The notes: generated by a model not told the origin, from the letters alone. A stretch of DNA of 64,000 nucleotides from Bacillota bacterium (GCA_021781745.1 JAJXWH010000016.1:37464-101463); one strand, 5' to 3'; numbered from the stretch's first letter, positions 1 through 8,837 are shown. Translations and numbers: made by a program.

Positions 1-1215
1 GCAGATATGGGGTTTGTGATTATCTCTGCAGCGTTAGTAATGTTAATGGTACCAGGGCTGGCATTATTTTATGGGGGAATGGTAAAGAGTAAAAATGTAT
101 TAAGTATCACAGTACATAGTTATGCAGCACTTATTGTTATATCAATACAATGGATTTTTATTGGTTACACTTTAGCTTTTGGTCCTGATTCACATGGTAT
201 AATTGGTGGATTAGACTGGAGTTTTCTAAAAAATATAGGAATGGCTCCTAACGCGGATTACGCAGGAACAATACCACATTTAGAATTTGTAATATTTCAA
301 TTAATGTTTTCAGCAATCACTGCAGCTGTTATTTCAGGTTCAGTTGCTGAACGTATGAATTTCCCTGCTTTTATAATATTAATTATTTTATGGAGTACAT
401 TAGTTTATGATCCTATAGCACATTGGGTATGGGGAGCAAATGGATGGTTAAAGAATTTAGGTGTACTTGATTTTGCAGGTGGACATCCAGTTGAGATTAA
501 TTCAGGTATTTCGGGACTAGTTGCTGCAATAGTTGTTGGTAAAAGAAAAAGGGCAGTTCCAGAACCTCACCATATACCTATGGCAATATTAGGTGGTGGA
601 CTATTGTGGTTTGGATGGTTTGGATTTAATGCAGGAAGTGCACTTGCTATGAATTATGTAGCAGTTAATGCATTCTTCACTACAAATACTTCAGCTGCAG
701 CAGGGGCTATTGCATGGGTAATATGTGAATGGTTAATTTTCAAAAAACCTACAGCTTTAGGAACAGTGAGTGGAGCTATAGCTGGATTAGTTGCAATAAC
801 TCAAGGTGCAGGATATGTAAGTCCAATGTCAGCTGTATTTATTGGACTAGTTGGAGGAACATTAAGTTTCTTTGCAATATCTATAATGAAGAAAAAATTA
901 GGATATGATGATGCCTTAGATGCTTTTGGATGTCACGGAGTAGCAGGTATATGGGGATCTATAGCCACAGCTATTTTTGCATCAAAGGCTATTAACCCAG
1001 CAGGTGTTGATGGAGCTATATACGGTAATTTCGCTCTATTAAAAGTTCATTTAATATCAACTTTATCCACAGCATTATATGCTGCTCTTGCAACATTTAT
1101 TATATTAAAGGTTATGGGCTTAGTTATGAATTTAAGAGCAACTTCAGAACAAGAATCAGAAGGATTAGATATTTCACTTCATGGAGAAGAAGCTTATTCA
1201 GGATTAAATATGTAA
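1..1215 (+). CDS. amt: Ammonium channel Amt, 5' end cut by window
   Basis: Integral membrane channel of the Amt/Mep/Rh family that conducts ammonium for nitrogen assimilation. The frame is open from base 1, and the residues before the first Met (Ala-Asp) match the usual start of helix 1 in the family, so the true start lies upstream. The roughly 402 visible residues are strongly hydrophobic with about ten membrane segments. Family landmarks are present: FYGGMV near the start, DFAGG near residue 155, and GCHGVAGIWG around residue 310 carrying the second pore histidine. The first of the two pore histidines (in the usual VVHI motif) is a glutamate here (PVEI, codon 493-495), as in some fungal Mep proteins. 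No glnK follows; the next gene is unrelated and lies about 530 bp downstream. Confidence 0.95.
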   Translation, partial: ADMGFVIISAALVMLMVPGLALFYGGMVKSKNVLSITVHSYAALIVISIQWIFIGYTLAFGPDSHGIIGGLDWSFLKNIGMAPNADYAGTIPHLEFVIFQLMFSAITAAVISGSVAERMNFPAFIILIILWSTLVYDPIAHWVWGANGWLKNLGVLDFAGGHPVEINSGISGLVAAIVVGKRKRAVPEPHHIPMAILGGGLLWFGWFGFNAGSALAMNYVAVNAFFTTNTSAAAGAIAWVICEWLIFKKPTALGTVSGAIAGLVAITQGAGYVSPMSAVFIGLVGGTLSFFAISIMKKKLGYDDALDAFGCHGVAGIWGSIATAIFASKAINPAGVDGAIYGNFALLKVHLISTLSTALYAALATFIILKVMGLVMNLRATSEQESEGLDISLHGEEAYSGLNM

Positions 1216-1228
1216 GAGAATTATTTAT

Positions 1229-1481
1229 AAACATTTACTACACTTAAGCGTGTATCAATCGAAATTAGGTACATGTGTGTTCCATAGAACTGTGAAAATG
1301 TCGCTGGAGTGTTCTAAATAGATGTTTGCACCATTTCTACTTGCTCCAACTATTCGTTGGACAAGTAAATAATGGAACAAACATCTATTAAGAACAATCA
1401 GCAGCTTATTTTCAAATGTCTATTTCACACACATGTACCTAATTTCTTTGTTTTGATAAACGTATAAGATTAGTAAAAGTT
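1229..1481. repeat. Long palindromic element PAL1
   Basis: An imperfect palindrome of about 250 bp. The left arm (about 1229-1346) aligns with the reverse complement of the right arm (about 1370-1481) along its whole length, including GAAATTAGGTACATGTGTG against its complement at 1427-1445. The centre is CTTGCTCCAA...TTGGACAAG. It lies between amt and the metallophosphatase gene and would form a very long hairpin in RNA. The framework (GAAATTAG, GAAAAT, TTCTAA, CTTGCTCCAA) recurs in the element at 19979-20244, while other stem segments differ between the two copies. Confidence 0.8.
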
Positions 1482-1490
1482 ATAACTTTT

Positions 1491-1677
1491 AACATTATAA
1501 TTTGACTTGTTATACGAATATATTTACATATTTACTAAATCTTCATGTGGATATCTTAAATAGAAATAATAAATATTTTCATAGTTTTTCGTAATATTAT
1601 GACCCTTGCGGTTACAAAAATATTTATTATTTCGATAAGCTACCACATAAGTCTAGTTTACATGTTGTTTATCTATA
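1491..1677 (+). repeat. 187-bp dispersed repeat A, copy 1
   Basis: This 187-bp segment recurs at 13754-13940 at the same length with nine substitutions that I counted (about 95% identity) and no indel. Inside it CTTCATGTGG...AATAATAAATATTTT is complementary to AAAATATTTATTATT...CCACATAAG, flanking a conserved GACCCTTGCGGTTAC loop region. No coding potential is visible. It could be a non-autonomous mobile element (MITE) or a conserved structured RNA. Confidence 0.8.
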
Positions 1678-1744
1678 TACGGAAGAGTAGCAATTAAAGG
1701 GAAGGCCCATATAATGTACTATAAAAATTGCTAGGAGTTTATTC

Positions 1745-2644
1745 ATGAAACCTAATCTCAAATTTGATGCTAATGGAAGTTTTAAAATTGTTCAGTTTAC
1801 GGATTTACATGAAGGGCCAGATAGGGATAAAGGCATAGAACTTATGAATAAAATATTAAAATATGAGAGACCTAATCTTGTTGTTTTAACTGGGGATAAC
1901 ATTGATGGTAAATGTAAAAGTGTGGATGATATAAAAAAGGCTATTAACAATATAGCAAGGCCCATGGAAATTAGGAATATTCCGTGGGCTATAGTATTTG
2001 GTAACCATGATGATGAACATAAGGTTATGACAAAAAAAGAAATGATGCAATTATATATGACTTATGAACATAATATTAGTCAAATAGGATACAAGACTTT
2101 TAATCGAATCGGGAATTATAATTTACTGATAAAAAGTTCAAAGGATAATATTCCTAAATTAAATATTTTTATGATGGATTCAGGAAAATATGCTCCTTTT
2201 TTTATAGGGGGATACGATTGGATTAGGTTCACACAGATATGTTGGTATGAAAGAACCGTTTTAAAGTTAAAGCGGAGATATAAGAAGACAATACCATCTC
2301 TTATGTTTTTTCATATACCATTGAAAAAATCCAAGGAAGCATGGAAAATAGGAGTAATAGACGGAGAAAGACATGAAGATGAATGCTGCGCTAAGATAAA
2401 TCTAGGCTTCTTTAATAAGTTAGTTAAAACTGGTGATGTAAAAGGTGTGTTTGTAGGTCATGATCACTTAAATAATTATTGTGCAGAATTAAAAGGAATC
2501 AAGCTCGGATATGCGGGGTATACGGGATATGGAGGTTATGGACAAGATGACATTCCACGGGGTGCAAGAGTTTTTCTTATTAATGAATCCAATCCAGCTA
2601 ATTTTAAAACATGGTTAAGGAGAGAGGGAGATAAGGAATTGTGA
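1745..2644 (+). CDS. Calcineurin-like metallophosphoesterase
   Basis: Predicted cytosolic metal-dependent phosphatase or phosphodiesterase of 299 aa. The family motifs appear in order: FTDLH (residues 18-22), LTGDN (about 48), FGNHDDE (about 83), FFHIP (about 190) and GHDH (about 237). Together they supply the Asp, His and Asn ligands of a two-metal centre. No signal peptide or membrane segment is seen, unlike YkuE-type relatives. The start ATG is preceded by AGGAG at a good distance. It is monocistronic, with a strong hairpin after the stop. The substrate cannot be told from sequence. Confidence 0.85.
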   Translation: MKPNLKFDANGSFKIVQFTDLHEGPDRDKGIELMNKILKYERPNLVVLTGDNIDGKCKSVDDIKKAINNIARPMEIRNIPWAIVFGNHDDEHKVMTKKEMMQLYMTYEHNISQIGYKTFNRIGNYNLLIKSSKDNIPKLNIFMMDSGKYAPFFIGGYDWIRFTQICWYERTVLKLKRRYKKTIPSLMFFHIPLKKSKEAWKIGVIDGERHEDECCAKINLGFFNKLVKTGDVKGVFVGHDHLNNYCAELKGIKLGYAGYTGYGGYGQDDIPRGARVFLINESNPANFKTWLRREGDKEL

Positions 2645-2686
2645 TCTCGAAAATCTTAGGGTAATTATAATATAAATTATTATTAA

Positions 2687-2731
2687 AAGTCCATGCATAA
2701 ATGGAGTGAATTCCTATTTATGCATGGACTT
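2687..2731 (+). terminator. Hairpin after metallophosphoesterase gene
   Basis: A perfect 16-bp inverted repeat (AAGTCCATGCATAAAT and its complement) around a 13-nt loop, followed by an AT-rich tract without a clean T run. Probably the terminator of the upstream gene. Confidence 0.6.
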
Positions 2732-2771
2732 AATTTTAACTTAAATTTTGTACTATCTTAATTATTATCAG

Positions 2772-2938
2772 TTAAGGCACATGAAAATAAATAACAAGTC
2801 CAAAGTTGCCATGGATATTTTTTCATCAGGCAAGGAGGCGAATTGCCCTCATAGCGAGCCTATTAGGTCAATTTGCCGACGCAGTATGATGGAAAATAGG
2901 CTGGCAAATGGACTTGTTATTTATTTGATTGTGCCTAA
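2772..2938. repeat. Long palindromic element PAL2 at putP 3' end
   Basis: A palindrome of about 165 bp. The left arm TAAGGCAC...ATAAATAACAAGTCCA aligns with the reverse complement of TGGACTTGTTATTTAT...GTGCCTAA, and an inner stem is built on GGCGAATTGCC...GGTCAATTTGCC. The right arm overlaps the last codons and stop of putP, so the element may also end putP transcription. Confidence 0.7.
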
Positions 2939-4396
2939 TACCTTTTTCATTTCGGCAAACTGTTCATCAACGGAGTCATCAGGTTTGTTAGTTAAAAGAC
3001 TAACAACAATAACTGATGCAAGTGATAGGAAGAAACCAGGGATCATTTCATATAAGAAGCCAGATAAACCTGATACAATCCATAGGATAACAGTTAATCC
3101 GCCAACGATCATACCTGATAGTGCTCCCCACTTAGTCATTCTCTTCCAATAAAGACTTAGTAAAAGTACTGGACCAAAAGATGAACCAAAACCTGCCCAT
3201 GCCTGTCCAACTATATTAAGAATAGTTTTATTCGGCATATATGCAAGAACTGTTGCAATAGCTGCAACTACTAATACAGCTAATCTACCTATAACCATTT
3301 GCTGTTTTTCGGAAGCTTTCTTATTAAAGAATACAAGGTAAAAATCTTTTGTAATTGAGCTTGAGCAAACTAAAAGCTGAGATGAAATTGTACTCATAAT
3401 AGCAGCAAGTACTGCAGATAAAATTATTCCTGTAATAAATGGGTGGAATAATATATCACCAAGTCTAAGGAAAACTGTTTCTGGATCAGCTAATGGACTA
3501 TTGTGATCAGTAAAATATACAAGCCCTATAATACCACTTACAACTGCTCCTAAAAGGCCTATAGCCATCCAGCCAATTCCGATTCTTCTTGCTGACTTTA
3601 ATTCTTTAGCTGACTTGATTGCCATAAAACGAACAATAATATGTGGTTGACCAAAATATCCAAGCCCCCAAGCTAAAAGGCTGATAATACTTGCTATACT
3701 AGTCCCTCTAAATAGATCAAATAATGCAGGATCTATATTTTTTACTTTATTTACAAATGTACCTGGATCAACACCTATATTCATATAGGCCACAACAGGA
3801 ACAGTAATTAAACAAATAAACATTAAAGTTCCTTGGAAAAAGTCTGTTAAACTTACCGCTAAAAATCCACCAAAGTATGTATAAAGAACAACAACAGACA
3901 ATGTTACAACTATTCCCATTGTATAAGTTAATTTAAAAGTGTCAACAAATAGTTTTCCACCAGCTACAAGGCCTGAAGAAACATAAAGAACAAAGAAAAC
4001 AAGTATCACTATACCTGATACAAGTCTAAGCATATTAGATTTATCTTTAAAACGATTTTCTAAATAATCTGGAATTGTCATAGAATCATTTGCAACTTCT
4101 GTATAAACTCTAAATCTTGGAGCTAATAATAGGTAGTTTAGATAAGCACCAACTGTAAGCCCAATTCCTATCCAAAGATTACAAATTCCTGTTGCATAAA
4201 CAGCACCCGGTAATCCCATAAGCATCCAGCCGCTCATATCACTAGCTCCAGCAGAAAGTGCAGTAACTAGAGGACCAAGACCTCTGCCTCCTATCATATA
4301 ATCAGATAAATTTGATGTTTTTCTATAAGAATAATAGCCTATAATAAGTAAAATAAGTAAATATACTGCAATAGCAGCAAGAGACCAAAGTTTCAT
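2921..4396 (-). CDS. putP: Sodium/proline symporter PutP
   Basis: Sodium:solute symporter (SSF family) of 491 aa, about 13 membrane helices, importing proline with Na+. The helix-2 signature SAGASDMSGWMLMG (around residues 48-61), involved in Na+ and proline binding, is intact, as is the AFGSSFGP stretch near residue 400. Length is typical for PutP (about 490-500 aa). The start ATG is preceded by AAAGGAG on the minus strand. It is a single gene facing away from the response regulator gene. Its 3' end runs into palindrome PAL2. Confidence 0.93.
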   Translation of the reverse strand: MKLWSLAAIAVYLLILLIIGYYSYRKTSNLSDYMIGGRGLGPLVTALSAGASDMSGWMLMGLPGAVYATGICNLWIGIGLTVGAYLNYLLLAPRFRVYTEVANDSMTIPDYLENRFKDKSNMLRLVSGIVILVFFVLYVSSGLVAGGKLFVDTFKLTYTMGIVVTLSVVVLYTYFGGFLAVSLTDFFQGTLMFICLITVPVVAYMNIGVDPGTFVNKVKNIDPALFDLFRGTSIASIISLLAWGLGYFGQPHIIVRFMAIKSAKELKSARRIGIGWMAIGLLGAVVSGIIGLVYFTDHNSPLADPETVFLRLGDILFHPFITGIILSAVLAAIMSTISSQLLVCSSSITKDFYLVFFNKKASEKQQMVIGRLAVLVVAAIATVLAYMPNKTILNIVGQAWAGFGSSFGPVLLLSLYWKRMTKWGALSGMIVGGLTVILWIVSGLSGFLYEMIPGFFLSLASVIVVSLLTNKPDDSVDEQFAEMKKVLGTIK

Positions 4397-4712
4397 ATTA
4401 TTTTCTCCTTTCGATAGTTAATTTTATAAATATCATCATAAATAACAGTAAATAAAATACCTTTTTTATAAAAATGACGTTAATATTTTAACATATTATT
4501 GAAAAATCGACAATTGAATTTAAAAATTTATAAAAAATATTAATATCTAAATATGGATAAAAGGTGTATAATAATTAATATTTTAGATAAAGTTTTAAAA
4601 AGGCTAGTAGATCAGTGTTTAATTAATATAATATAGATTTAATGAAAAATAGAAATAATTAAACGAATAAAATTAGATGGACAGCTTGGGTATAGAGAGG
4701 GAGAGGATAATC
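4397..4712. other. Intergenic region between divergent genes
   Basis: AT-rich gap of about 315 bp that must hold the promoters of putP (minus) and the response regulator (plus). I see no clear operator, hairpin or small gene. Confidence 0.5.
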
Positions 4713-5837
4713 ATGTTTCGTGCTTTTGTTGTAGATAATCAACCAGCAATAGCAAATTTAATAGGGAAGTTTTTAGAGGATACGGGAAAAGTAAAGGTAG
4801 AAAAGATTTTTTATAATCCATTAGAGGTTATAAACGAAGTACAAATTTTAAATCCAGATGTAATTTTTATGGACATGGAAATGCCAGAAATTACTGGCAT
4901 AAGGTTAGCGGAACAGATAAAGTTGTTCAAAAAAGATATAGAAATAGTATTCATCACTGCTTATAGTAATTATGCTTTGCAGGCATTTAAAGTCGATGCT
5001 TTAGACTATGTTATGAAACCAATATATCCTCATGAAATTGAAAGAGTAGTTAAAAAAATAATTCTAAGAAACCCTAATTTTATACACAAAAAAACTTTTC
5101 ATATAAATGCTCTTGGTAGTTTTACTGTGTATATAAAATCAAAGAATGAAGCTATTAAATGGAGTACTTCAAAGTGCGAGGAACTTTTAGCATATATGAT
5201 TTTCAGTAAAGACAGCTTGAGTGTATCAAAATGGAAGTTGATTGATACTTTATGGCCTGGAAAAAATATTCAAAAGAGTGAGATAAATTTAAGGAGTACT
5301 ATATCCCGTCTAAATAAAACTTTAAGGGAGTATGGTTCGGATTGTCGCATTACAGCTAATAATAATTATTATAGAATTGAGTTTGAAAAGTTAGAGGTAG
5401 ATGCATTTGTGTTTGAAAAAATAGCAGAAGAAGCTATGAAAAATAAAGTAAACATTAACTTAACGTTACAAGAATTCTATAAATTATATCCAGGCCAGCT
5501 TTTTGCAGATAAAGATTATTATTGGGCTGAAAGGCTTCAAGCTTATTATTCCAGGCTATTTATAAATTTTGCAAAAACTTTAGTACAGAGGAGAATTATA
5601 GAGGGAAAAGAGATGGCCATAACTTATCAAATGCTTGAATATGCAATTGAATTCGATCCTTATAATGAAGAACTGAGAGAATTAGCAATTGAAATTCTAC
5701 ATAAAACAGAGGGAAAGAAAGCCGTGTTTGAATATTATCAAGAATTTGAAAGACAGCTTATGCTGCAAATTGGAGTCAAGCCTAGACAGAGTATTCAGGA
5801 ATTATATATGAAGTTAGTCAAGAAAAAAGAAAAATAA
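4713..5837 (+). CDS. Response regulator with BTAD (SARP-like) output domain
   Basis: 374-aa transcription regulator. Residues 1-120 form a receiver domain: acidic pocket with VVDN near residue 8, phosphoacceptor Asp54 in FMDMEMP, ITAY near 82, and Lys102 in VMKP. A winged-helix DNA-binding segment (about 135-235) and a helical bacterial transcriptional activation domain (about 240-365) follow. I chose ATG 4713 because GGGAGAGGA lies just upstream and the fold starts there; an in-frame ATG at 4677 has no ribosome site. It sits directly upstream of the ABC importer operon in the same direction, so it plausibly controls it (inference). No partner kinase is adjacent. Confidence 0.85.
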   Translation: MFRAFVVDNQPAIANLIGKFLEDTGKVKVEKIFYNPLEVINEVQILNPDVIFMDMEMPEITGIRLAEQIKLFKKDIEIVFITAYSNYALQAFKVDALDYVMKPIYPHEIERVVKKIILRNPNFIHKKTFHINALGSFTVYIKSKNEAIKWSTSKCEELLAYMIFSKDSLSVSKWKLIDTLWPGKNIQKSEINLRSTISRLNKTLREYGSDCRITANNNYYRIEFEKLEVDAFVFEKIAEEAMKNKVNINLTLQEFYKLYPGQLFADKDYYWAERLQAYYSRLFINFAKTLVQRRIIEGKEMAITYQMLEYAIEFDPYNEELRELAIEILHKTEGKKAVFEYYQEFERQLMLQIGVKPRQSIQELYMKLVKKKEK

Positions 5838-5847
5838 TACAGGAGAG

Positions 5848-5883
5848 AAAAAGGAATTATTCATTATGGATAGCTCCTTTTTT
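5848..5883 (+). terminator. Possible terminator after response regulator
   Basis: AAAAAGGA pairs with TCCTTTTT, followed by a T-rich end. The stem is short and AT-rich, so the call is weak. Confidence 0.4.
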
Positions 5884-6017
5884 GCTTGGATAAAATATTT
5901 TGAAGTAAATCATTACTTAAACTTCGTAGGCCTTTATTTGCACAAATCATATATTAGAACAATCTTATATTAAGTATCATATTATAAATCATAAATACTA
6001 TTAGGAGAGATTTTCTC

Positions 6018-6248
6018 GTGAAAAAGAAATTCAAAATGTTAACTGCTTTATTAATTTCCAGTGTAACAGCTATATCTATGTTTGGTTGTAGTAATAATAG
6101 TAGTAAAACTACTGAAGGAAAGGTGACTGTACGTTTAAATGAAGTAACACGTTCTGTTTTTTATGCACCAATGTATATTGCAATGAAGGAGGGGTTTTTC
6201 GCTGACAATGGAATTGAGATTGATCTACAAACAGGTCATGCTCTCTGA
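6018..6248 (+). pseudogene. ABC importer substrate-binding lipoprotein, 5' fragment
   Basis: Start of a NitT/TauT-family (SsuA/ThiY-like) periplasmic-type binding lipoprotein. GTG start with AGGAGA 9 bp upstream; signal peptide followed by lipobox SMFGC (Cys at about residue 23). The family pattern runs VFYAPMYIAMKEGFFADNGIEIDL, after which the frame enters the inserted element and stops after 76 codons. The natural continuation is at 9872-10670. Joining 6018-6238 to 9872-10670 gives an uninterrupted 1,020-nt gene (339 aa), the normal size for the family. As it stands the fragment would give a useless secreted stub. Confidence 0.9.
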
Positions 6249-6260
6249 ACTCACTTGCGA
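6226..6260 (+). other. attL junction of the serine-recombinase element
   Basis: Core TACAAACAGGTCA at 6226-6238 is repeated exactly at 9859-9871. Eleven bases inside the element begins CTCACTTGCGA (6250-6260), an inverted copy of the motif at the other end. If the two ends are joined, the inverted motifs sit symmetrically around a central CA dinucleotide (6237-6238), as expected for a large serine recombinase attP site. Confidence 0.85.
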
Positions 6261-6293
6261 ATATTTCGTGAATGTTTATAGTGAGATTATTTT

Positions 6294-7925
6294 TTATATT
6301 TTGCTTCCAATGAAATTTAGTTTTAAGTCGTAAGTTACGCCATTCCAGGTTATGCTTGTAACTAATCCTTTAATTAATGCTTTTATTTCATCGTGAGACA
6401 AGGTATCTATTATAGAACATTTTTCAAGCAGGCATTTTATGAATGATAGGCTTAATTCTTCCATATTTATTTGCTCGATTTTATCATTAGAAATATTTAA
6501 ATCTTTATTTAGCTGTTCTAATTCAACTTTAAGTTCTTTAATTTTAGGAATGATGATATCGACCAGATCAGGATCTAGGGATACTTTATTTAGGAGATTA
6601 TCTATTTGGTCTTTCTTTTGTTTAATTAGTAAATTTAAGTTGTTTTCTAAATTATCTTTAACAACTACTTTTCTAGTTTCTTTATTTTTCCCTATGAGGT
6701 CTCTTACGAAGGCTTCTTTATTTTTCCCTAAGTCCTTTATTACATTTATAATAATTGGATCTATTTGGTCTACTTTTCCATTCGGATTTTCACATCTACT
6801 TCCTTTTGAATTTTTCTTCAGTGTGCAAGTGTAATAATATAATCTTGTTCCAGTTTTTTTACTAACAGGACCATGCATTATTCTCATAGGTGAACCACAC
6901 TTCGCACATTTAATTATACCAGTTAACAAAGCGTTATGACTTCGTGCTGATACTGTGAATTTATCACTATTTCCTGAATATATTTTTTGAACCTCAAGCC
7001 AATCATGGGATTCGATTATTCCTTTATGCACACTTACTGCAACAATCCAATCTGAGGTATTTCTAAATTCACGGCCATGATTACCATCTGCTCTATAAAT
7101 AGTTTTAAGTTTATTATAAGTTAAGAAACCATGTATATTATCAGGTTTTCCACATAAAGTCATACCTTGTGAGCTAAGATAATCAAATATTTCTTCACTA
7201 GCTTTTGCATAAACAGGGTTAGTTAATATTGATCTTAAAGTTGATTTTCTAAAATTAGATCCTGTTCTTGTCTTATAATAATTTTCCAAAAAGTAAGCTT
7301 CAAGAGCACTTAATGATTTTAATTCTAGATATTTATCATATATCAGCTTAACTATTTCCAATTCTTCATTATCAATAGATAGTTTTGCCATTGAATGCTC
7401 AGCCATATTTTCATCATAATAAGTTACTGGACTAGACTTATAACCAAGTGGAGGGGTTCCACCAAGCCACCTGCCGCATTTTGCAAGTTCAAGCATATTA
7501 TCTCGTACTCGTTCCGCTATAGTTTCTCGTTCTAATTGCGCAAATACTGAAGCTATGTATATCATTGCTCTCCCCATTGGTGAGCTTGTATCAAATTGTT
7601 CCCTTATACTTACAAAATCAATATTATACTTTTGAAGGGTTTCAAGGGTAGAAGAGAAATCAGCTACATTTCTTGATATACGGTCTAGTCTATAGCATAT
7701 TAATATATCAAATTTATTTAAAGTAACATCCTTCATAAGTCTTTGAAATTCAGGCCTGTTAATATTACCACCAGAGAAACCTTCATCTTCATATATTAAA
7801 AATTCATAGGTTTCATTAGTTCTGTTTTGATTTATTAAGTATTCTTTACACATTTGAACTTGATTTTCTATACTTTCGCCTTTTCCAGTGAATTTAGATT
7901 TTCTACTATATATTGCAACGTTCAT
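6294..7925 (-). CDS. Large serine recombinase (site-specific integrase)
   Basis: 543-aa recombinase of the large serine (TnpX/phiC31-like) class that would integrate and excise the element. The resolvase catalytic domain spans about residues 1-145, with candidate nucleophile Ser10 in YSRKS and the RLDRISR and GRAMIYIASVFAQLERE stretches. A recombinase domain (about 165-280) follows, then a zinc ribbon near 335-375 (CAKCGSPM ... YYYTC ... RCENP), then a coiled-coil-rich C-terminus. The start ATG has GGAGG on the minus strand. It is full length with no frameshift. Its 3' end lies about 45 bp from the left junction. Confidence 0.95.
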   Translation of the reverse strand: MNVAIYSRKSKFTGKGESIENQVQMCKEYLINQNRTNETYEFLIYEDEGFSGGNINRPEFQRLMKDVTLNKFDILICYRLDRISRNVADFSSTLETLQKYNIDFVSIREQFDTSSPMGRAMIYIASVFAQLERETIAERVRDNMLELAKCGRWLGGTPPLGYKSSPVTYYDENMAEHSMAKLSIDNEELEIVKLIYDKYLELKSLSALEAYFLENYYKTRTGSNFRKSTLRSILTNPVYAKASEEIFDYLSSQGMTLCGKPDNIHGFLTYNKLKTIYRADGNHGREFRNTSDWIVAVSVHKGIIESHDWLEVQKIYSGNSDKFTVSARSHNALLTGIIKCAKCGSPMRIMHGPVSKKTGTRLYYYTCTLKKNSKGSRCENPNGKVDQIDPIIINVIKDLGKNKEAFVRDLIGKNKETRKVVVKDNLENNLNLLIKQKKDQIDNLLNKVSLDPDLVDIIIPKIKELKVELEQLNKDLNISNDKIEQINMEELSLSFIKCLLEKCSIIDTLSHDEIKALIKGLVTSITWNGVTYDLKLNFIGSKI

Positions 7926-7964
7926 ATGAAAACCTCCACTTGAAATTTAGATGTTAAAACACAT

Positions 7965-8004
7965 AAAAAAAATAATACACTAACATACTGGCTATTATTT
8001 TTTT
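7965..8004. terminator. AT-rich hairpin between divergent element genes
   Basis: AAAAAAATAATA pairs with TATTATTTTTTT around a loop of about 15 nt. It lies upstream of the recombinase start, so a regulatory hairpin is as likely as a terminator. Confidence 0.3.
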
Positions 8005-8151
8005 ATTTACATCTTAATGAATAGGTCTTATATAATATAAAAAATATAAAATAAAAATATGACTATACTTAATGGTTTTATTGGAGATTAATTTAAATCT
8101 TAGGCATTGCATAATATAAATTTAGATAGAGTTTAATGGAGGGCAATTTTT

Positions 8152-8313
8152 TTGAAAATAAATCTTCATATTAATTATCCAGATGATATGGAAGCATTGG
8201 AGAAGAAAGCCTCGGACTTATTATCCTCAATACTTATTGAGAAGCTTAATTCTAAAGAAATTGATAAGTTAATAAAGATACTTAAGAGCAATTCAAAAAA
8301 AATCAACTGGTAA
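8152..8313 (+). CDS. Small element-encoded protein, 53 aa
   Basis: Short gene with TTG start preceded by ATGGAGGG 8-9 bp upstream. It encodes a 53-aa, Lys- and Glu-rich protein beginning MKINLHINYPDDMEALEKK, probably one or two helices and no membrane segment. It is divergent from the recombinase gene and upstream of the nucleotidyltransferase gene. Its position and size would suit a regulator or a recombination directionality factor, but I do not recognise the family and this is only a guess. Confidence 0.6.
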   Translation: MKINLHINYPDDMEALEKKASDLLSSILIEKLNSKEIDKLIKILKSNSKKINW

Positions 8314-8402
8314 GTTTTAGACTGTTCTTTTTTCAATATTCATAGAATAATAATTTGAATTTGGCTATAATATAATTAACATTGTATTTAAGGGGAAATT
8401 TT

Positions 8403-8837
8403 ATGTTTAATGAAGATAAAATGGATTGTTCAAAAGATAAAACTCTTATTTTAAGTATTGTTAATAGCCAAGATTTTAAAGACTTATTTATAAATAGAGG
8501 TATAACGAATGTTATTATTTTTGGTAGTTTAGCAAATGGAAATTTTACGTCAGAATCTGATGTGGATATCGCAATTATTTCAAATGCGCCTATCTCCTTT
8601 AACGATGAATTAATCTTAACCCAAAAGTTAGAAGAACTCTTAGATAGAAATATAGATTTAATTGATATAAATGATGAAAATATAAATAATCTTATAAAGA
8701 TTAGTGCATTAAATAGTAAATTTATTGTTTTAAAAGACAACCTTTTAAATGATGCCATAGCTTTTTACGATAATTTGTATAAAGATAATGAAGAGTTTTG
8801 GAGAATACTAGATAGGGAGGTACTTGGAATTGAATAA
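8403..8837 (+). CDS. MNT-type nucleotidyltransferase (antitoxin-like)
   Basis: 144-aa minimal nucleotidyltransferase. The catalytic motif GS-X10-DXD is exact: Gly41-Ser42 and Asp53/Asp55 (FGSLANG...SDVDIAII). Proteins of this type often pair with HEPN toxins and act by transferring AMP to them. ATG 8403 has AGGGG at a good distance; an in-frame ATG 21 bp earlier lacks one. The stop overlaps the start of the next small gene, as in a toxin-antitoxin operon. An acidic C-terminal helix follows the fold. Confidence 0.8.
   Translation: MFNEDKMDCSKDKTLILSIVNSQDFKDLFINRGITNVIIFGSLANGNFTSESDVDIAIISNAPISFNDELILTQKLEELLDRNIDLIDINDENINNLIKISALNSKFIVLKDNLLNDAIAFYDNLYKDNEEFWRILDREVLGIE

Noticed and set aside
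1491..1677. Riboswitch
   Set aside because: The 187-bp repeat has conserved unpaired bases but is not placed just before a related pair of genes and lacks a terminator/antiterminator arrangement; dispersed repeat fits better.
2748..3152. Plus-strand reading frame of 134 codons
   Set aside because: It lies across palindrome PAL2 and antisense to the 3' end of putP, has no ribosome site and no family resemblance.
6439..6834. 131-codon plus-strand frame in the recombinase gene
   Set aside because: Antisense to the C-terminal coiled coil of the recombinase; Ser/Phe-rich shadow translation.
8333..8758. 141-codon minus-strand frame over the first nucleotidyltransferase gene
   Set aside because: The plus-strand gene has an exact catalytic motif; the antisense frame has no ribosome site or homology signs.
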